Source: Macrotrachela quadricornifera
Lineage: Eukaryota; Rotifera; Eurotatoria; Philodinida; Philodinidae
Assembly: GCA_022393335.1 (NCBI GenBank)
Contig: JAJEKB010020319.1
Coordinates: forward strand, 96,024-160,023
Direction: 5' to 3'
DNA: 64,000 bases
The translations under genes were made by a program, and so were the position numbers. The notes under the pieces were generated by a model, which was not told the origin of the DNA, did no database searches, and worked only from the letters and a program-made list of their open reading frames with translations. Below are positions 34,801 to 43,345 of this stretch, in pieces (within the stretch, counting starts at the first letter, position 1; each line of letters begins with the position of its first letter).

Positions 34801-37800
34801 AACGTTTTCTAGATGGCGTTACAGCTCTTATCACTATTAATAATTTTTATGAAGCCGATAAAAAAATTGAATCAATTACATTAGTTCGTACTTTATTAGG
34901 AAATTATTGTACTCAAGATGTTTTCGACGATATTGAAGCATTAAAAGAACGTCTAAATAAAGTTGTATCAGAAGATGTAGTTAAGAAATATTCTGAAATG
35001 GATATTGGTGGTTATTTTCTAAATCCACCTACAGATATTTTTGCTAAATTTGGAGAAGTTAATAATACAAACCCAATTTATAATCAAGCTTTAAATACTA
35101 TTAAAGAAAAAATTCTTGAGAAATTCCGTAAAGAATTAGAGGTGGCTAAATCGAGTCAACCTCCAAATCCTGAAAATGTTCATATAAGAAAGTTTGAATC
35201 TGCTGTTAAATACTTACCTGATGCAATGAAAAATGCTCTTGAAGTTGAATTGAAACATTGTAAAGATGATATTGCTCTACGTATCAAAGATAATGATAAT
35301 ACTTTTGATAGAGCATTTAGTAGTGGAAAGTTACAAAACATTAAAGGCCTACTTCAGGAATATCAAGAGGCTGATGGTATGCAATGTTATGTTAATAAAG
35401 GTCGAGAACGAGTTTTAAAACAACTACAAGATATTGCCATGAAAATAAATCAGAATTTAGAAAAAAATGATATCATACAGGCGTTAGATAATGTCGAAAT
35501 AATATTTAATTACAAAATCGAATTAGAAAATATTTTTGTCGAAATTAAACCAATATATTTAGAAGTACGATATCGAATAAAAGATACAATTCGGGAAGCA
35601 TATCTTTGTTTTATGAATCGATTTTTAAAAACGAAAGTATTAATCATTACAAATGAGACGGTACAAATGGTAGAGAAAAGTTTTCTTTGTCTGTTCGAAT
35701 TTATGAAGTTTGCATATGAACATAAAGAACAGCCTATCGTAGTTCAAATGTTTTCGGAAGATTTTAATCAACAAACAAATGAATTAAATAAAAATATTTT
35801 ACAATATATTAATGAACTTCAAAAACAATATAAAGATGCTTTAGAAAAACTCGATCTTACATCTCTAAATAATTCACTAAATACAGTAAATCAATGGAAT
35901 TCTTTATTTTTGAAAATGAAAAGTCATGATAGTTTATATAGTATAAATGATTCTTCGATAAATTCTATTGTTAAAGCTATAGCAGAAATTCCATCTTATC
36001 CACAAATGATAGAAGCTATTTCTCAGAAACTCAAAGATTTTAGAGATGAACTTAATAATCAAGAATTAATTAATAATGAAACAAAAGAATATAATAAACA
36101 TCGTGATGAATTCTACTATAGATTGAATGAAAAATTTTTAATTTTAAGCAAAGCTAAACAATTAGATATTCATGGTTTGAGTAATGATATAAATAGATTG
36201 GAGCAGGACTGTTTAGAATCATTAGGAAAAAAACTTCAAAAAATTTTCTTCGCTATTCAAACATTCATAGAAAAATTTTCAACAGATGAGAGATTAACAA
36301 GAATAGATTATGATAATTTTCATTTATATTACAGTAATTTAATATCATTTCGACAAGAAATGAAAGTAAAAGATGATGAAGTAAATAGAAAAATAGAAGA
36401 TATTGAAAAAATACTTTTTGATAAAATTCAAACATGGCAAAATGCAGTTGAAGGTGAAAAACTATTGCCAAATATTGCGAATAGTTTATTAAATATGAAA
36501 CGTGCTTCGAATAATATTCCATCATTTACGAGTAGAATAGATGTTAAAATAGATGAAACAATAAATCGATATAAAAATGAAGCAAAAGATGTCGCAGTTA
36601 TAGGTAAATTAGGTACAGTACTGAAAAAGGATAAAACTGGTGTTGGTCAAAGTCTTATTTCTGAGCATAAAGCATTTCAAGGTTATTCATTATCTTTATT
36701 TAATGAAAAAACTCGTAGACATGGTATAGAATATGTACTAAATAATCTAACTGGTGATTTAATTAATAAGGAACGATTGAAAAAGAGATATGATGACTTT
36801 GATAAAAAATATAAGAGTTTAATTGAACAACATCTTCAACCTAATATGGATTTGAAGAAAGTAGTTGCTGATGTTAAAGCAATTGTTGGAGATATTAAGC
36901 AGAAAGCTGGTAATATTTTATGGGATGGACATATACGAAATCTAATTCCTGATTTAGTTGCTTATATTTTTGCTTTATGGACACTGAAAAATGCTGGACA
37001 TTATTTTGAAGCTGAAGGTGTAGAAAATAGAGATAACTATCTTCTTCAACCTCATGCAGCTCAAGTAACCTCCATATTTCGTATGTTAGGTATTGGTGAT
37101 GAAAAAGAAGAATTAAAAAATAATTTAGTGCAAATAGGAACAGGTGAAGGAAAATCTGTGACATTAGGAGTAACAGCTTGTGTTTTAGCACTACTTGGTT
37201 TTGATGTATCTTGTGCATGTTATAGTGAATACTTAAGTCAAAGAGATTATTCAGCATTTTCATCGTTATTCGATTTATTAGGTTTAGTAAACTATATTCA
37301 TTACGGAACTTTTAATAAAATATGTGAAAATATTATTAATGAAAATGGTGAGATTCGTCAAACAATCGAACAATTAACTTCTATAGGAGCGAATAATTCA
37401 ATACAAAATAGTCAAAAGGTAAAACGTGCAAAAATTTTATTAATTGATGAGGTTGATGTTTTCTTTAGTAAAGATTTTTATGGTAATGTTTACACACCAT
37501 CAGCTAGTTTAAAAGATCCTACAATTAAATCATTAGTTAATTTGATTTGGATAGAAAGAAAATCAGATTTGCAATCATCTGTAAACATTTCAGAGTCTTA
37601 CAATAATGACGCGAATACCAAAAAATCATATGTACAATTGAGTAGTATTAAAAATACAAATGAATATAAAGCATGTTGTAAGAGATTTCCAGAATGGAAA
37701 TTGTTAATTGATGAAGCTATTAAAGATATGCTTGTTGATGTTAATAATTTCAAGTCACATGATTATGTTGTTAATCAAGATAAAATTGGATATATCGAAC

Positions 37801-39557
37801 AAGATAATATTGTTTATAATGTTGTTTATGGTTATAAAACATTATTTGCTTATCATTATGAATATGAAAAAGGTCGAATAAGTAGAGAAAGTTTAGATCA
37901 AAATATAAGTATAAGAATAAAATGTGGAAGTTTTTCATATGCTGAAATTCCGCTTCAATTTACATATATAATGGGTGTTACAGGAACATTAGCGACTTTA
38001 AGTGAACCTGAAAAACGAGTAATACAAAATGTATATAAAGTCAACAAAAAGACATATACACCATCTGTATTTGGAAAAAATAATCTTAAATTTGTAGAAA
38101 AAGATGATATTATGATAGAAAGTATTGATGATTATTTTAATGGTATACGAGAAGAAATTGATATGAGATTAAAAAGAAATTCACTTGAAACTCGAGCTGT
38201 TTTAGTTCTTTTTGAATCAAAACAAAAATTAAAAGAATTCTATGATTCAAAAGCTTTAGAACCAATAAAAGATTCAGTTGTTTATTTAACTGAAGAAGCA
38301 TCATCAACAGAAAAAGAAAATTTAATTAAACGTGCAACTACATGTGGTCAAATAACATTGTTTACTAGGACATTCGGTCGAGGAACTGATTTTATCTGTC
38401 AGGATCAAAATCTCTTAGATAATGGTGGTACTCATGTAATTCAAACATTTCTTTCAGAAGAAGTTTCAGAAGAGGTACAAATAAAAGGTAGAACTGCAAG
38501 ACAAGGAAATCATGGATCATATAGTATGATTCTTCTTGATCGTGATTTGGAAAAATTTCAAATAGAAAAAGAACATATCGAAAATGTGAAAAAGGGTATA
38601 GGTGTATTAAGTCGTCTTGCCGGTGCGATTTCTTCTAATAAAGTCTATAACACAGTTTATGCACTTCTTGATGATAGACGTACTGATTTATTTAAAACAC
38701 AATATGAAGCGAATATGAAATATGTTGAAGTAGCAAAGAAAAAGCATACAATTGCGCAACAATTTTTATTTCATCTTCATTCTGGAGATATGAACTCTGT
38801 AAAAAAATTTTTAATTGAAGAAAATAGAGGAGTTGGCGGGCATTCGACTTCACGAACTGTTTGTTTAATGGATGCAACGGGTTCTATGTCTCATTTATTA
38901 CATAAATGTAAAAATACAGTAGGCACTATGTTTGAACGTGCGTCGGAAGTTTTAACAGAAAATAAAATTAACGCAGATTCATTTCAAATTCAATTTGCTG
39001 TTTATCGAAATTATAGTAGTGGAGAAGATAAAATACTTCAAAGTTCTCCATGGGAAACTAAACCAGATAATTTACGTGCTTTTATGAATACGATTAATGT
39101 CGATGGAGGTCAGGGTAATGAAGCTATTGAAATAGGCTTATGGCATGCTAATAACGAAAATGAGAGAGAAGAAGTCACTCAAGTTATTTTAATAGGTGAC
39201 GCACCTCCAAATACGAAGAACGAAGTATCCTCCAAGAGAGCAAGTTATAAAATAGATTATTGGGAGAAAACGAAATTTTCAGAGCCAACTTATTATGAAG
39301 ATGAGCTAAAAAAATTAGCCTTAAATAAAATTCCAATTCATGCCTTTTATGTTGAAAAACGAGCAGAGAAAAGTTTTAAAGATATTGCTCAGAAAACAGG
39401 AGGACGATGTGAGCTATTAGATATAAACTCTTCCTTGGGTTCTGATATGTTAACAGATTTAGTCACTCAGGAGATTTTACGAAATGTCGGAGGAAGTACA
39501 AAAGGGGATGCACTTGTTGAGGCATATAAGAAAAAATTTGGAAAGAGCTATAAATAA
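28842..39557 (+). CDS. giant multidomain SecA-motor / GTPase / vWA protein
   Basis: A 3571-residue uninterrupted frame. Order: (1) about 25-160, a Ulp1/C48-peptidase-like domain with His81 in GELHW and INPVQDSN, but the CGP site reads QSATLIVEN, so the catalytic Cys is missing. (2) 277-803, seven coiled-coil repeats. (3) about 960-1230, a P-loop GTPase: GGTGSGKST at 974-982, DSPG at 1051-1054. (4) about 1230-2690, helical rod. (5) about 2700-3260, a SecA-type motor: GTGEGKS at 2766-2772, LIDEVDVF with Asp2869-Glu2870, TGTL at 3047-3050, FGRGTDF, GRTARQG at 3216-3222. (6) about 3335-3530, a von Willebrand A domain with MIDAS DATGSMS from Asp3344. SecA in bacteria drives proteins through SecYEG; here no signal or membrane segment is seen, so a cytosolic ATP-driven remodelling role is inferred. 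Base composition matches the neighbours. Similar SecA-containing giants occur in bdelloids and ciliates, to my knowledge without assigned function. Confidence 0.88.
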   Translation: MDTAIEFKSLPYDYDKAQTYFSNALEDARQQSPEHFSKPVYVLAPVDDKVDGHYEHRLRQVKDNRSEECFILIPYYFGELHWIGVLLKFKIDGQTAQAEFINPVQDSNFVPKELQKKFAKVYPTVLLQERNIRKHGSKEQSATLIVENVLEAVTETNSNGHNTSDSQKLTEANHLTSTLFKGKCLNSVDLEQISNDQPEKSEISLGSTSSVKEVSETQQPIKHYDSPNNTNTDKKEHSLKIFKQLQECKSDSIDRTVQASTTEINDRSRLPDLNEQMTIGLTNCHLQDISELSEEIQESEKRIEQFQKRGRIDDVKKETEHLSKLKQLQNLAAEINHLNYKENSPGDIEESLRIGIEECHLNDVSELSEEIQESEKRIEQFQKRGRIDDVKKENEYLSKLKQLQDLVNEIDKLNPKPCTSENSNETKRSHLEESLRIGLEECHLNDASELSEEIQESEKRIEQFQKRSRIDDVKKESEYLSKLKQLQDLAIEINDLNCEENSFESIEESLRIGLEECHLNDLSELSEEIQESEKRIEQFKRRGRTDDAEKESEYLSKLKQLQDLATEINDLNCKQNSPENIEKLLRIGLEECHLNDVSELSEEIQESEKRIEQFQKRGRIDDVKKESEYLDKLRKLQGFAGEIDKFNSKSETSKNSDETKRSHLEESLRIGLVECYLNDPSELSEEIQESEKRIEQFQKRGRLDDVTKETEHLTKLKQLHKIVNEINDLNCKENSSKNIEENQRSNLEEILRINLQECRLDDASELSEEIQVSKKRIEQFQKPNRIDDVKRESEHLSKLKDLYNVKKQLDCSKSDDLVNESEVVENNSLDEEEHPITVESLENMYKDFSSMPSCSEKSINCLMYYILLKLISSTNSMDQNIEIRNENEPDIEKELECLHERIRIEELGSTEIHNLVQAASVHIKNKNWKETLIILKKLYKQIQPLDIHELFRLIEKVDDAAYLIKNKDIILFLGGTGSGKSTTIHFLSGSKMVEKQVAGMNHIAPTEIKNCELKNITTSPFSRSETRYITPVTVNFKDVGGFTHGSTILCDSPGFEDTSGPEVDIANGLGIVKAIKGCKSIKPVVLCSFRSIGDRCDGIKDLAHVLVGLIPGIKEHMRCFSYIFTKFPEKERKTIHALLDDVNNKLNDLDKLDISFTEFLQDMLQKTKRNTRVLDPIGDDPGELLDELARSITISNPEEVFQFSISEKSKAIVREQVRKHQLSIMSTTVHSDYKFLKCKLGQLKRLNELLGQEYIEQIYNNCIQYINKHLSNEYQEAISALHNFIINETVPNIEYIEQYRIRFEHAKLAENVRKEHLGKEAIHSSAFSQHLKKQFDTILENLQKKDVNDLSIKANLDKIKILSNSFIDLDSNKYKNACQSLIQKFDSVVKSFKESVQSNQFDACANNLTILFEASINLNEHLKSEYMTGEYQESKKYFFEYLNDSTEQLSSIFDQEKIGTNDVESLNKCVHMLETVQSTYTLESHIAKKPISEIYESLLLKILNHFDKIIRSIESEFNNANSFQILEHYMTELDLIRKISIIELRTTQSYCSTLEKLIGYIQRSKGDIETQLKTLLKRDGKVDYNKLVKSLSSLKGAKWIEKYRKEIYLDIINDVEQQILQHYQILKDSIIEVNLDLDNFDKIESTYKIIVEINEMKPLEKLIPGLNEQIKEVNSWFINVTSNIFILIKNTFNTEKWREENHQILDSSKLEKAFHYLDNCKKIHILLKNDCISALNHLEQFVRYFSNFIQKEMDDCFENIKQYQINKNKEELFEKARTLANRLQQIFEIKTKYPRIFSCFPNENIINDWKNELSSYLTELSDEMAKLNATHRAEPLSVKLLISKTLSKLDSFLDDEKFIDVYYKYQSQFFTQTNDVCKQVIDAIKNRDYERVALEMAILQSSNEVGEHFLKQTKRALTVGIDNLMEETKIQAIMLGNNIEIEGIKSVVENLKRIQRAEQFVSQHLDKANVIETCVKEVKGFIEVRIKRFLDGVTALITINNFYEADKKIESITLVRTLLGNYCTQDVFDDIEALKERLNKVVSEDVVKKYSEMDIGGYFLNPPTDIFAKFGEVNNTNPIYNQALNTIKEKILEKFRKELEVAKSSQPPNPENVHIRKFESAVKYLPDAMKNALEVELKHCKDDIALRIKDNDNTFDRAFSSGKLQNIKGLLQEYQEADGMQCYVNKGRERVLKQLQDIAMKINQNLEKNDIIQALDNVEIIFNYKIELENIFVEIKPIYLEVRYRIKDTIREAYLCFMNRFLKTKVLIITNETVQMVEKSFLCLFEFMKFAYEHKEQPIVVQMFSEDFNQQTNELNKNILQYINELQKQYKDALEKLDLTSLNNSLNTVNQWNSLFLKMKSHDSLYSINDSSINSIVKAIAEIPSYPQMIEAISQKLKDFRDELNNQELINNETKEYNKHRDEFYYRLNEKFLILSKAKQLDIHGLSNDINRLEQDCLESLGKKLQKIFFAIQTFIEKFSTDERLTRIDYDNFHLYYSNLISFRQEMKVKDDEVNRKIEDIEKILFDKIQTWQNAVEGEKLLPNIANSLLNMKRASNNIPSFTSRIDVKIDETINRYKNEAKDVAVIGKLGTVLKKDKTGVGQSLISEHKAFQGYSLSLFNEKTRRHGIEYVLNNLTGDLINKERLKKRYDDFDKKYKSLIEQHLQPNMDLKKVVADVKAIVGDIKQKAGNILWDGHIRNLIPDLVAYIFALWTLKNAGHYFEAEGVENRDNYLLQPHAAQVTSIFRMLGIGDEKEELKNNLVQIGTGEGKSVTLGVTACVLALLGFDVSCACYSEYLSQRDYSAFSSLFDLLGLVNYIHYGTFNKICENIINENGEIRQTIEQLTSIGANNSIQNSQKVKRAKILLIDEVDVFFSKDFYGNVYTPSASLKDPTIKSLVNLIWIERKSDLQSSVNISESYNNDANTKKSYVQLSSIKNTNEYKACCKRFPEWKLLIDEAIKDMLVDVNNFKSHDYVVNQDKIGYIEQDNIVYNVVYGYKTLFAYHYEYEKGRISRESLDQNISIRIKCGSFSYAEIPLQFTYIMGVTGTLATLSEPEKRVIQNVYKVNKKTYTPSVFGKNNLKFVEKDDIMIESIDDYFNGIREEIDMRLKRNSLETRAVLVLFESKQKLKEFYDSKALEPIKDSVVYLTEEASSTEKENLIKRATTCGQITLFTRTFGRGTDFICQDQNLLDNGGTHVIQTFLSEEVSEEVQIKGRTARQGNHGSYSMILLDRDLEKFQIEKEHIENVKKGIGVLSRLAGAISSNKVYNTVYALLDDRRTDLFKTQYEANMKYVEVAKKKHTIAQQFLFHLHSGDMNSVKKFLIEENRGVGGHSTSRTVCLMDATGSMSHLLHKCKNTVGTMFERASEVLTENKINADSFQIQFAVYRNYSSGEDKILQSSPWETKPDNLRAFMNTINVDGGQGNEAIEIGLWHANNENEREEVTQVILIGDAPPNTKNEVSSKRASYKIDYWEKTKFSEPTYYEDELKKLALNKIPIHAFYVEKRAEKSFKDIAQKTGGRCELLDINSSLGSDMLTDLVTQEILRNVGGSTKGDALVEAYKKKFGKSYK
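29669..31250 (+). repeat. seven in-frame coding repeats of 225 or 249 bp
   Basis: The conserved core tcagaattatctgaagaaat starts at 29709, 29934, 30183, 30408, 30633, 30882 and 31131, giving spacings of 225, 249, 225, 225, 249 and 249 bp (75 or 83 residues). The extra eight residues are a polar linker (ETKRSHL or similar). The core peptide SELSEEIQESEKRIEQFQKR is highly charged and heptad-like. Bases, including silent positions, are conserved more than expected from protein constraint, suggesting recent expansion or gene conversion. Confidence 0.95.
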
Positions 39558-39704
39558 AAAACAGTATCGTGTTGTTCTGTTCCGTTATTTACTTTCACTG
39601 ATTTTTTTGTCAATGTATACTATTGTTACCCGTGTGATGGAATTATATGTGTGTAATATTTTTCATTTAATCAATTGTATTTTTTTTTATTATCTTTAAT
39701 CATG

Positions 39705-39710
39705 AATAAA
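39705..39710 (+). terminator. poly(A) signal of the giant gene
   Basis: The only clear AATAAA shortly after the stop codon, about 150 bases downstream. A foldback transposon begins only 13 bases after it, so the transcript probably ends at or inside that element. Confidence 0.5.
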
Positions 39711-39723
39711 CTATTAATTTGTA

Positions 39724-41074
39724 CAGACAAAATCTCTATTAACGACACGAGAATTTTCACACATCTTGTTTGATTTGGTGCACAGCTACTTTTCATCTGA
39801 TTGAAAATATTTTTATATATTCATAATCCTTGGAATCTGAGCTTTCAAATGGTATGACCCCGATCTATCCTTTTCAACATTAGAGTGGAGAAATCAGCGG
39901 TCTACGATCATCGACTACACCTGTCGTTATTAGAGGTACGTTCCCTAATAACGACACCAAGCCAATTTTTGTCCCTAATAACGACACTTCAGCAAAATTC
40001 AAGCAAAATAATTATCTTTTCAGAAAAACATCTTTTTCACGTTTTCTATCAGGAAAACCAGCAAAGACCTTGCTGGCAATTTTGTAGAGCGTGTCGAGTT
40101 CTACCATATTCCAACGGTTCATGAGGAATCAATCTTGTTTAAATAGGATATATAGATCCACAAAAACATCCTCTAGATCAATCAAAAATAGATCGCGCTA
40201 TTAACGACACCAAGCCAAATTTTTATCCCTAATAACAACACTTCCTCGAAAATGTGTGAATGAGTGTACATAAAACAAAAACTAACTTCCATTTTAATAG
40301 TCTGATGGTTTGTGAATGTTTTCCACAACTTTATTTCGTTGTTCATGATAAGTGAACTTTTGGTGCCTGTGGTCCCCCTCAGGTATTCAAAAAATTTTTT
40401 GTCTTTCTTTGAGTTTTCACATTTAGAAATCAATAAAAATCACTGCTCCGATTATTAATATCATATTACTTTTCACAATTCATTGAGTAATAAGGAAAAT
40501 CTAGGGCAGGTACAAAAATTGACTTGGTGTCGTTAATAGGGTCAAAAATTGCCTTGCTGTCGTTAATAAGGACAACAATTGGCTTGGTGTCGTTAATAGG
40601 GTCACCTATTTTTTGATCGATCTAGAGGATGTTTTTGTGGATCTATATATCCTATTTAAACAAGATTGATTCCTCATGAACCGTTGGAATATGGTAGAAC
40701 TCGACACGCTCTACAAAATTGCCAGCAAGGTCTTTGCTGGTTTTCCTGATAGAAAACGTGAAAAAGATGTTTTTCTGAAAAGATAATTATTTTGCTTGAA
40801 TTTTGCTGAAGTGTCGTTATTAGGGACAAAAATTGGCTTGGTGTCGTTATTAGGGAACGTACCTCTAATAACGACAGGTGTAGTCGATGATCGTAGACCG
40901 CTGATTTCTCCACTCTAATGTTGAAAAGGATAGATCGGGGTCATACCATTTGAAAGCTCAGATTCCAAGGATTATGAATATATAAAAATATTTTCAATCG
41001 GATGAAAAATAGCTGTGCACCAAATCAAACAAGATGTGTGAAAATTCTCGTGTCGTTAATAGGGATTTTGTCTG
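39724..41074. mobile_element. 1.35-kb foldback element, TA target, iterated subterminal repeats
   Basis: TA dinucleotides flank the ends (39722-39723 and 41075-41076). Ends read CAGACAAAATC and its inverse. Arms of about 470 bp (39724 to about 40197 and about 40604 to 41074) are almost identical. A unit of roughly 30 bp, core CTATTAACGACACCAAGCCA, is repeated many times in both orientations at the tips, mid-arm and in the loop, always around the TAACGACA core. The TA duplication points to a Tc1/mariner-type transposase acting in trans. The identical 79-residue frames in the two arms are a consequence of the inverted repeat and not a gene. Confidence 0.9.
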
Positions 41075-41376
41075 TACTTAAAAAAAATGCTCCTACGATA
41101 TGCAACGACGAGATAAAGTCAACAGATGATAACATCCAGCAAAAAATACACGTGTTTGCGAAAAACCTTGAGCAAAAGTAGTTTCTCTTCTTTAAACGTT
41201 TTCTCTACTATTCTAAACAACTACATAGATCATTTTTGGGAAATAAATCCTCGACAGACATACTACACACTATATATATAGAAGTGCGATTTCTTTCCGT
41301 TTCAATACATATTCATTCAATTACGTCGTCGATCAGTAATTTAGAAAAAACTGAAATTTCAATATTACATTTTTGG

Positions 41377-41965
41377 AACAACGGCATATGATCTGTTGCT
41401 CGTATTCATCGTGAAAAAAGCATTCCAATGAGGACTATCTATTACAATATTCAGAAATTAAAACAAACAAGTTCACTTAAACATCGGGATGAAAACGGTC
41501 GATCACATGTCCTTCGTAGAAAAGAAAAAATACCTATTGGTCAATACATTCGACTAATAATGGAATAACTCTTACCGAAATAAAAGAAAAACTATTGAAA
41601 ATTTACGACAAATCAGTATCAACATCAACGATTAGTCCTCATCTTCATGAATATGGTTATGAAAATGTTTCACCACAGTCTACTCATATTTTAACATCTG
41701 ATGAAAAAGAACGGCGTGTACAATGCACTGAAAAGCATAAAAATGATGATTTTATTAATACGATATGTACAGATGAATTTTCATTACAACTTTTTCGTAA
41801 TGCAGCTCGACGATGAACGAAAACTCCTAATAAAGAATTAAACTGTTTACCTAAAATCCGTCAAAAAGTTCATATTTGGAGTGCGATAAGTATGCAAGGC
41901 GTATTGACCTATCACACATTTCGATGCAATCTTGATGGTCCGTATTTGGCTTCCTAGTTTCGATA
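41377..41965 (+). pseudogene. Tc1/mariner transposase relic
   Basis: Readable pieces in changing frames: a helix-turn-helix-like SVARIHREKSIPMRTIYYNI part (from about 41395), a frameshift near 41560, then STSTISPHLHEYGYENVSP and the DDE-region CTDEFSLQLFRNAARR, a TGA at 41814-41816, and VHIWSAISMQGVLTYH to about 41940. The first catalytic Asp is within TDE. Later catalytic residues are missing: the sequence gives way to a TTTTGG-type low-complexity tract (about 41960-42065). Inactive. It lies between two TA-flanked foldback elements that such an enzyme family could have moved. Confidence 0.8.
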
Positions 41966-42065
41966 TTTTGGCTTTGAGTTTTGAGTTTTGCCATGATTTT
42001 GGTTTCGAAGTATTGGTTTTGATCAAATTTTGGTCTTGGTTTTGGCTTTGGTTTTAGTTTTGAGA
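41966..42065. repeat. ttttggttttg low-complexity tract
   Basis: Irregular repeats of ttttgg/gttttga on the plus strand directly after the transposase relic; probably slippage-derived. Confidence 0.6.
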
Positions 42066-42370
42066 TACAGATGAAGTAACTCATTTGGAAATAATAAATC
42101 TAAAATGCCTTCCTATAACCATTCCTATATTCGTTAACTTCAAAAAAGCTTCTCATATAGCATTGTATGTAATAAATTCATTTCTATAATTACCGTCCTC
42201 CACTCGGAAAAGTCATTTTTCATTGAATTTTTCGATTGGCAATGTGTTAGATAGATCCAAGTATCTACTATCGAATATAATTAAGTGTGTAGATTTTATA
42301 ATGAGTTTACAGGATACTACAATGTTTTACTCAACGTAAATATATAATGTATGAAGGACTTTAGAAATTA

Positions 42371-43345
42371 TACTTAGGGGTATCCTAAAGTAGTGGCGGT
42401 GGTACCTTTTTTGCTTACAGAAAGCTTGAACAAATTTTCTTTTTTTATAAAAAGATAGAGCGTCTTTTGCTCTATCTTTCTATGCCATTTGATCACTATT
42501 CATCTAATATCATAGTAATAAAATTTTGATTAGCACTGTTTTGTTGACACTTAGCTGGTTATTTTAGATCAAAACGCGTGAAGCATTTTGTATTTCATTC
42601 TATCATCATTTAATACGTTGTATTAAAAAATCAACATATACCACAAGATGCTGCATGAAAAGCTCTACAATTTATAAAACCCTGCTTGTTTTGTAGTTAT
42701 CCTTTTTCTTTTCAAAATGAGGAAAACTGAGCGACAAAACTTCGACGTTGCGAAAACAGCACCTTGTTTTTGGTAAAAGTTGTATTCCTTTTTTCTCATC
42801 TCATCTTCTTACTATTTGATCGGTTTCTTATAAAAACAAAATACACTACAAGCTGTAGCTTGAAAAGCTCTACAATTTCCAAAGAACAACTATAAGAAGA
42901 TGACATAGGAAAAAACGAATACGGCTTGTACCAAAAAAGGATCCTATTTTCACAACGTCGACACTTTGCCGCTCAGAGTATTCCTTGTTCTGAAAACAAA
43001 AGAGTGCAATTATAAAATAAGTAGTCCTTTATAAATTGTGCGGCTTTTCATCCTGTATCTTGTGGTATATTTTGATTATTTAATATGACTTGTTGAACGA
43101 CGATAAAATGACAAAATAAAATTCAAAAGTGCTTCATCCGTTAGGATCTAAAATAACCAGCTAAGTGTCAACAAAAACAGTGTTGATCAAAATTTTATCA
43201 CTATGATATCAGATGAATAGTGATCAAATAGCATAGAAAGATAGAGCAAAAGATGCTCTATCTTTTTATGAAGATAGAAATTTTTTTCGAGCTTTTTGTA
43301 AGCAAAAAAGGTACCATCGCCACTACTTTTGGATACCCCTCAGTA
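42371..43345. mobile_element. 975-bp foldback element, TA target
   Basis: Ends TACTTAGGGGTATCCTAAAG and the inverse of TACTGAGGGGTATCCAAAAG, flanked by TA (42369-42370 and 43346-43347). Arms run most of the element with about 85-90% identity, including a gatagagc..gctctatc hairpin within each arm. It is non-coding. A diverged relative is part of the insertion at 55882-56592 next to GPCR 2. Confidence 0.88.

Noticed and set aside
28842..39557. Bacterial contamination as explanation for the SecA motor
   Set aside because: The gene lies on continuous DNA with intron-containing animal genes, shares their base composition, has no Shine-Dalgarno or operon context, and the motor is fused to eukaryotic-style rod and vWA parts.
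39885..40913. Two identical 79-residue ORFs in opposite orientation (39885-40124 and 40674-40913)
   Set aside because: They are mirror copies created by the foldback arms of one transposon; they show no domain and contain the element's repeat unit.
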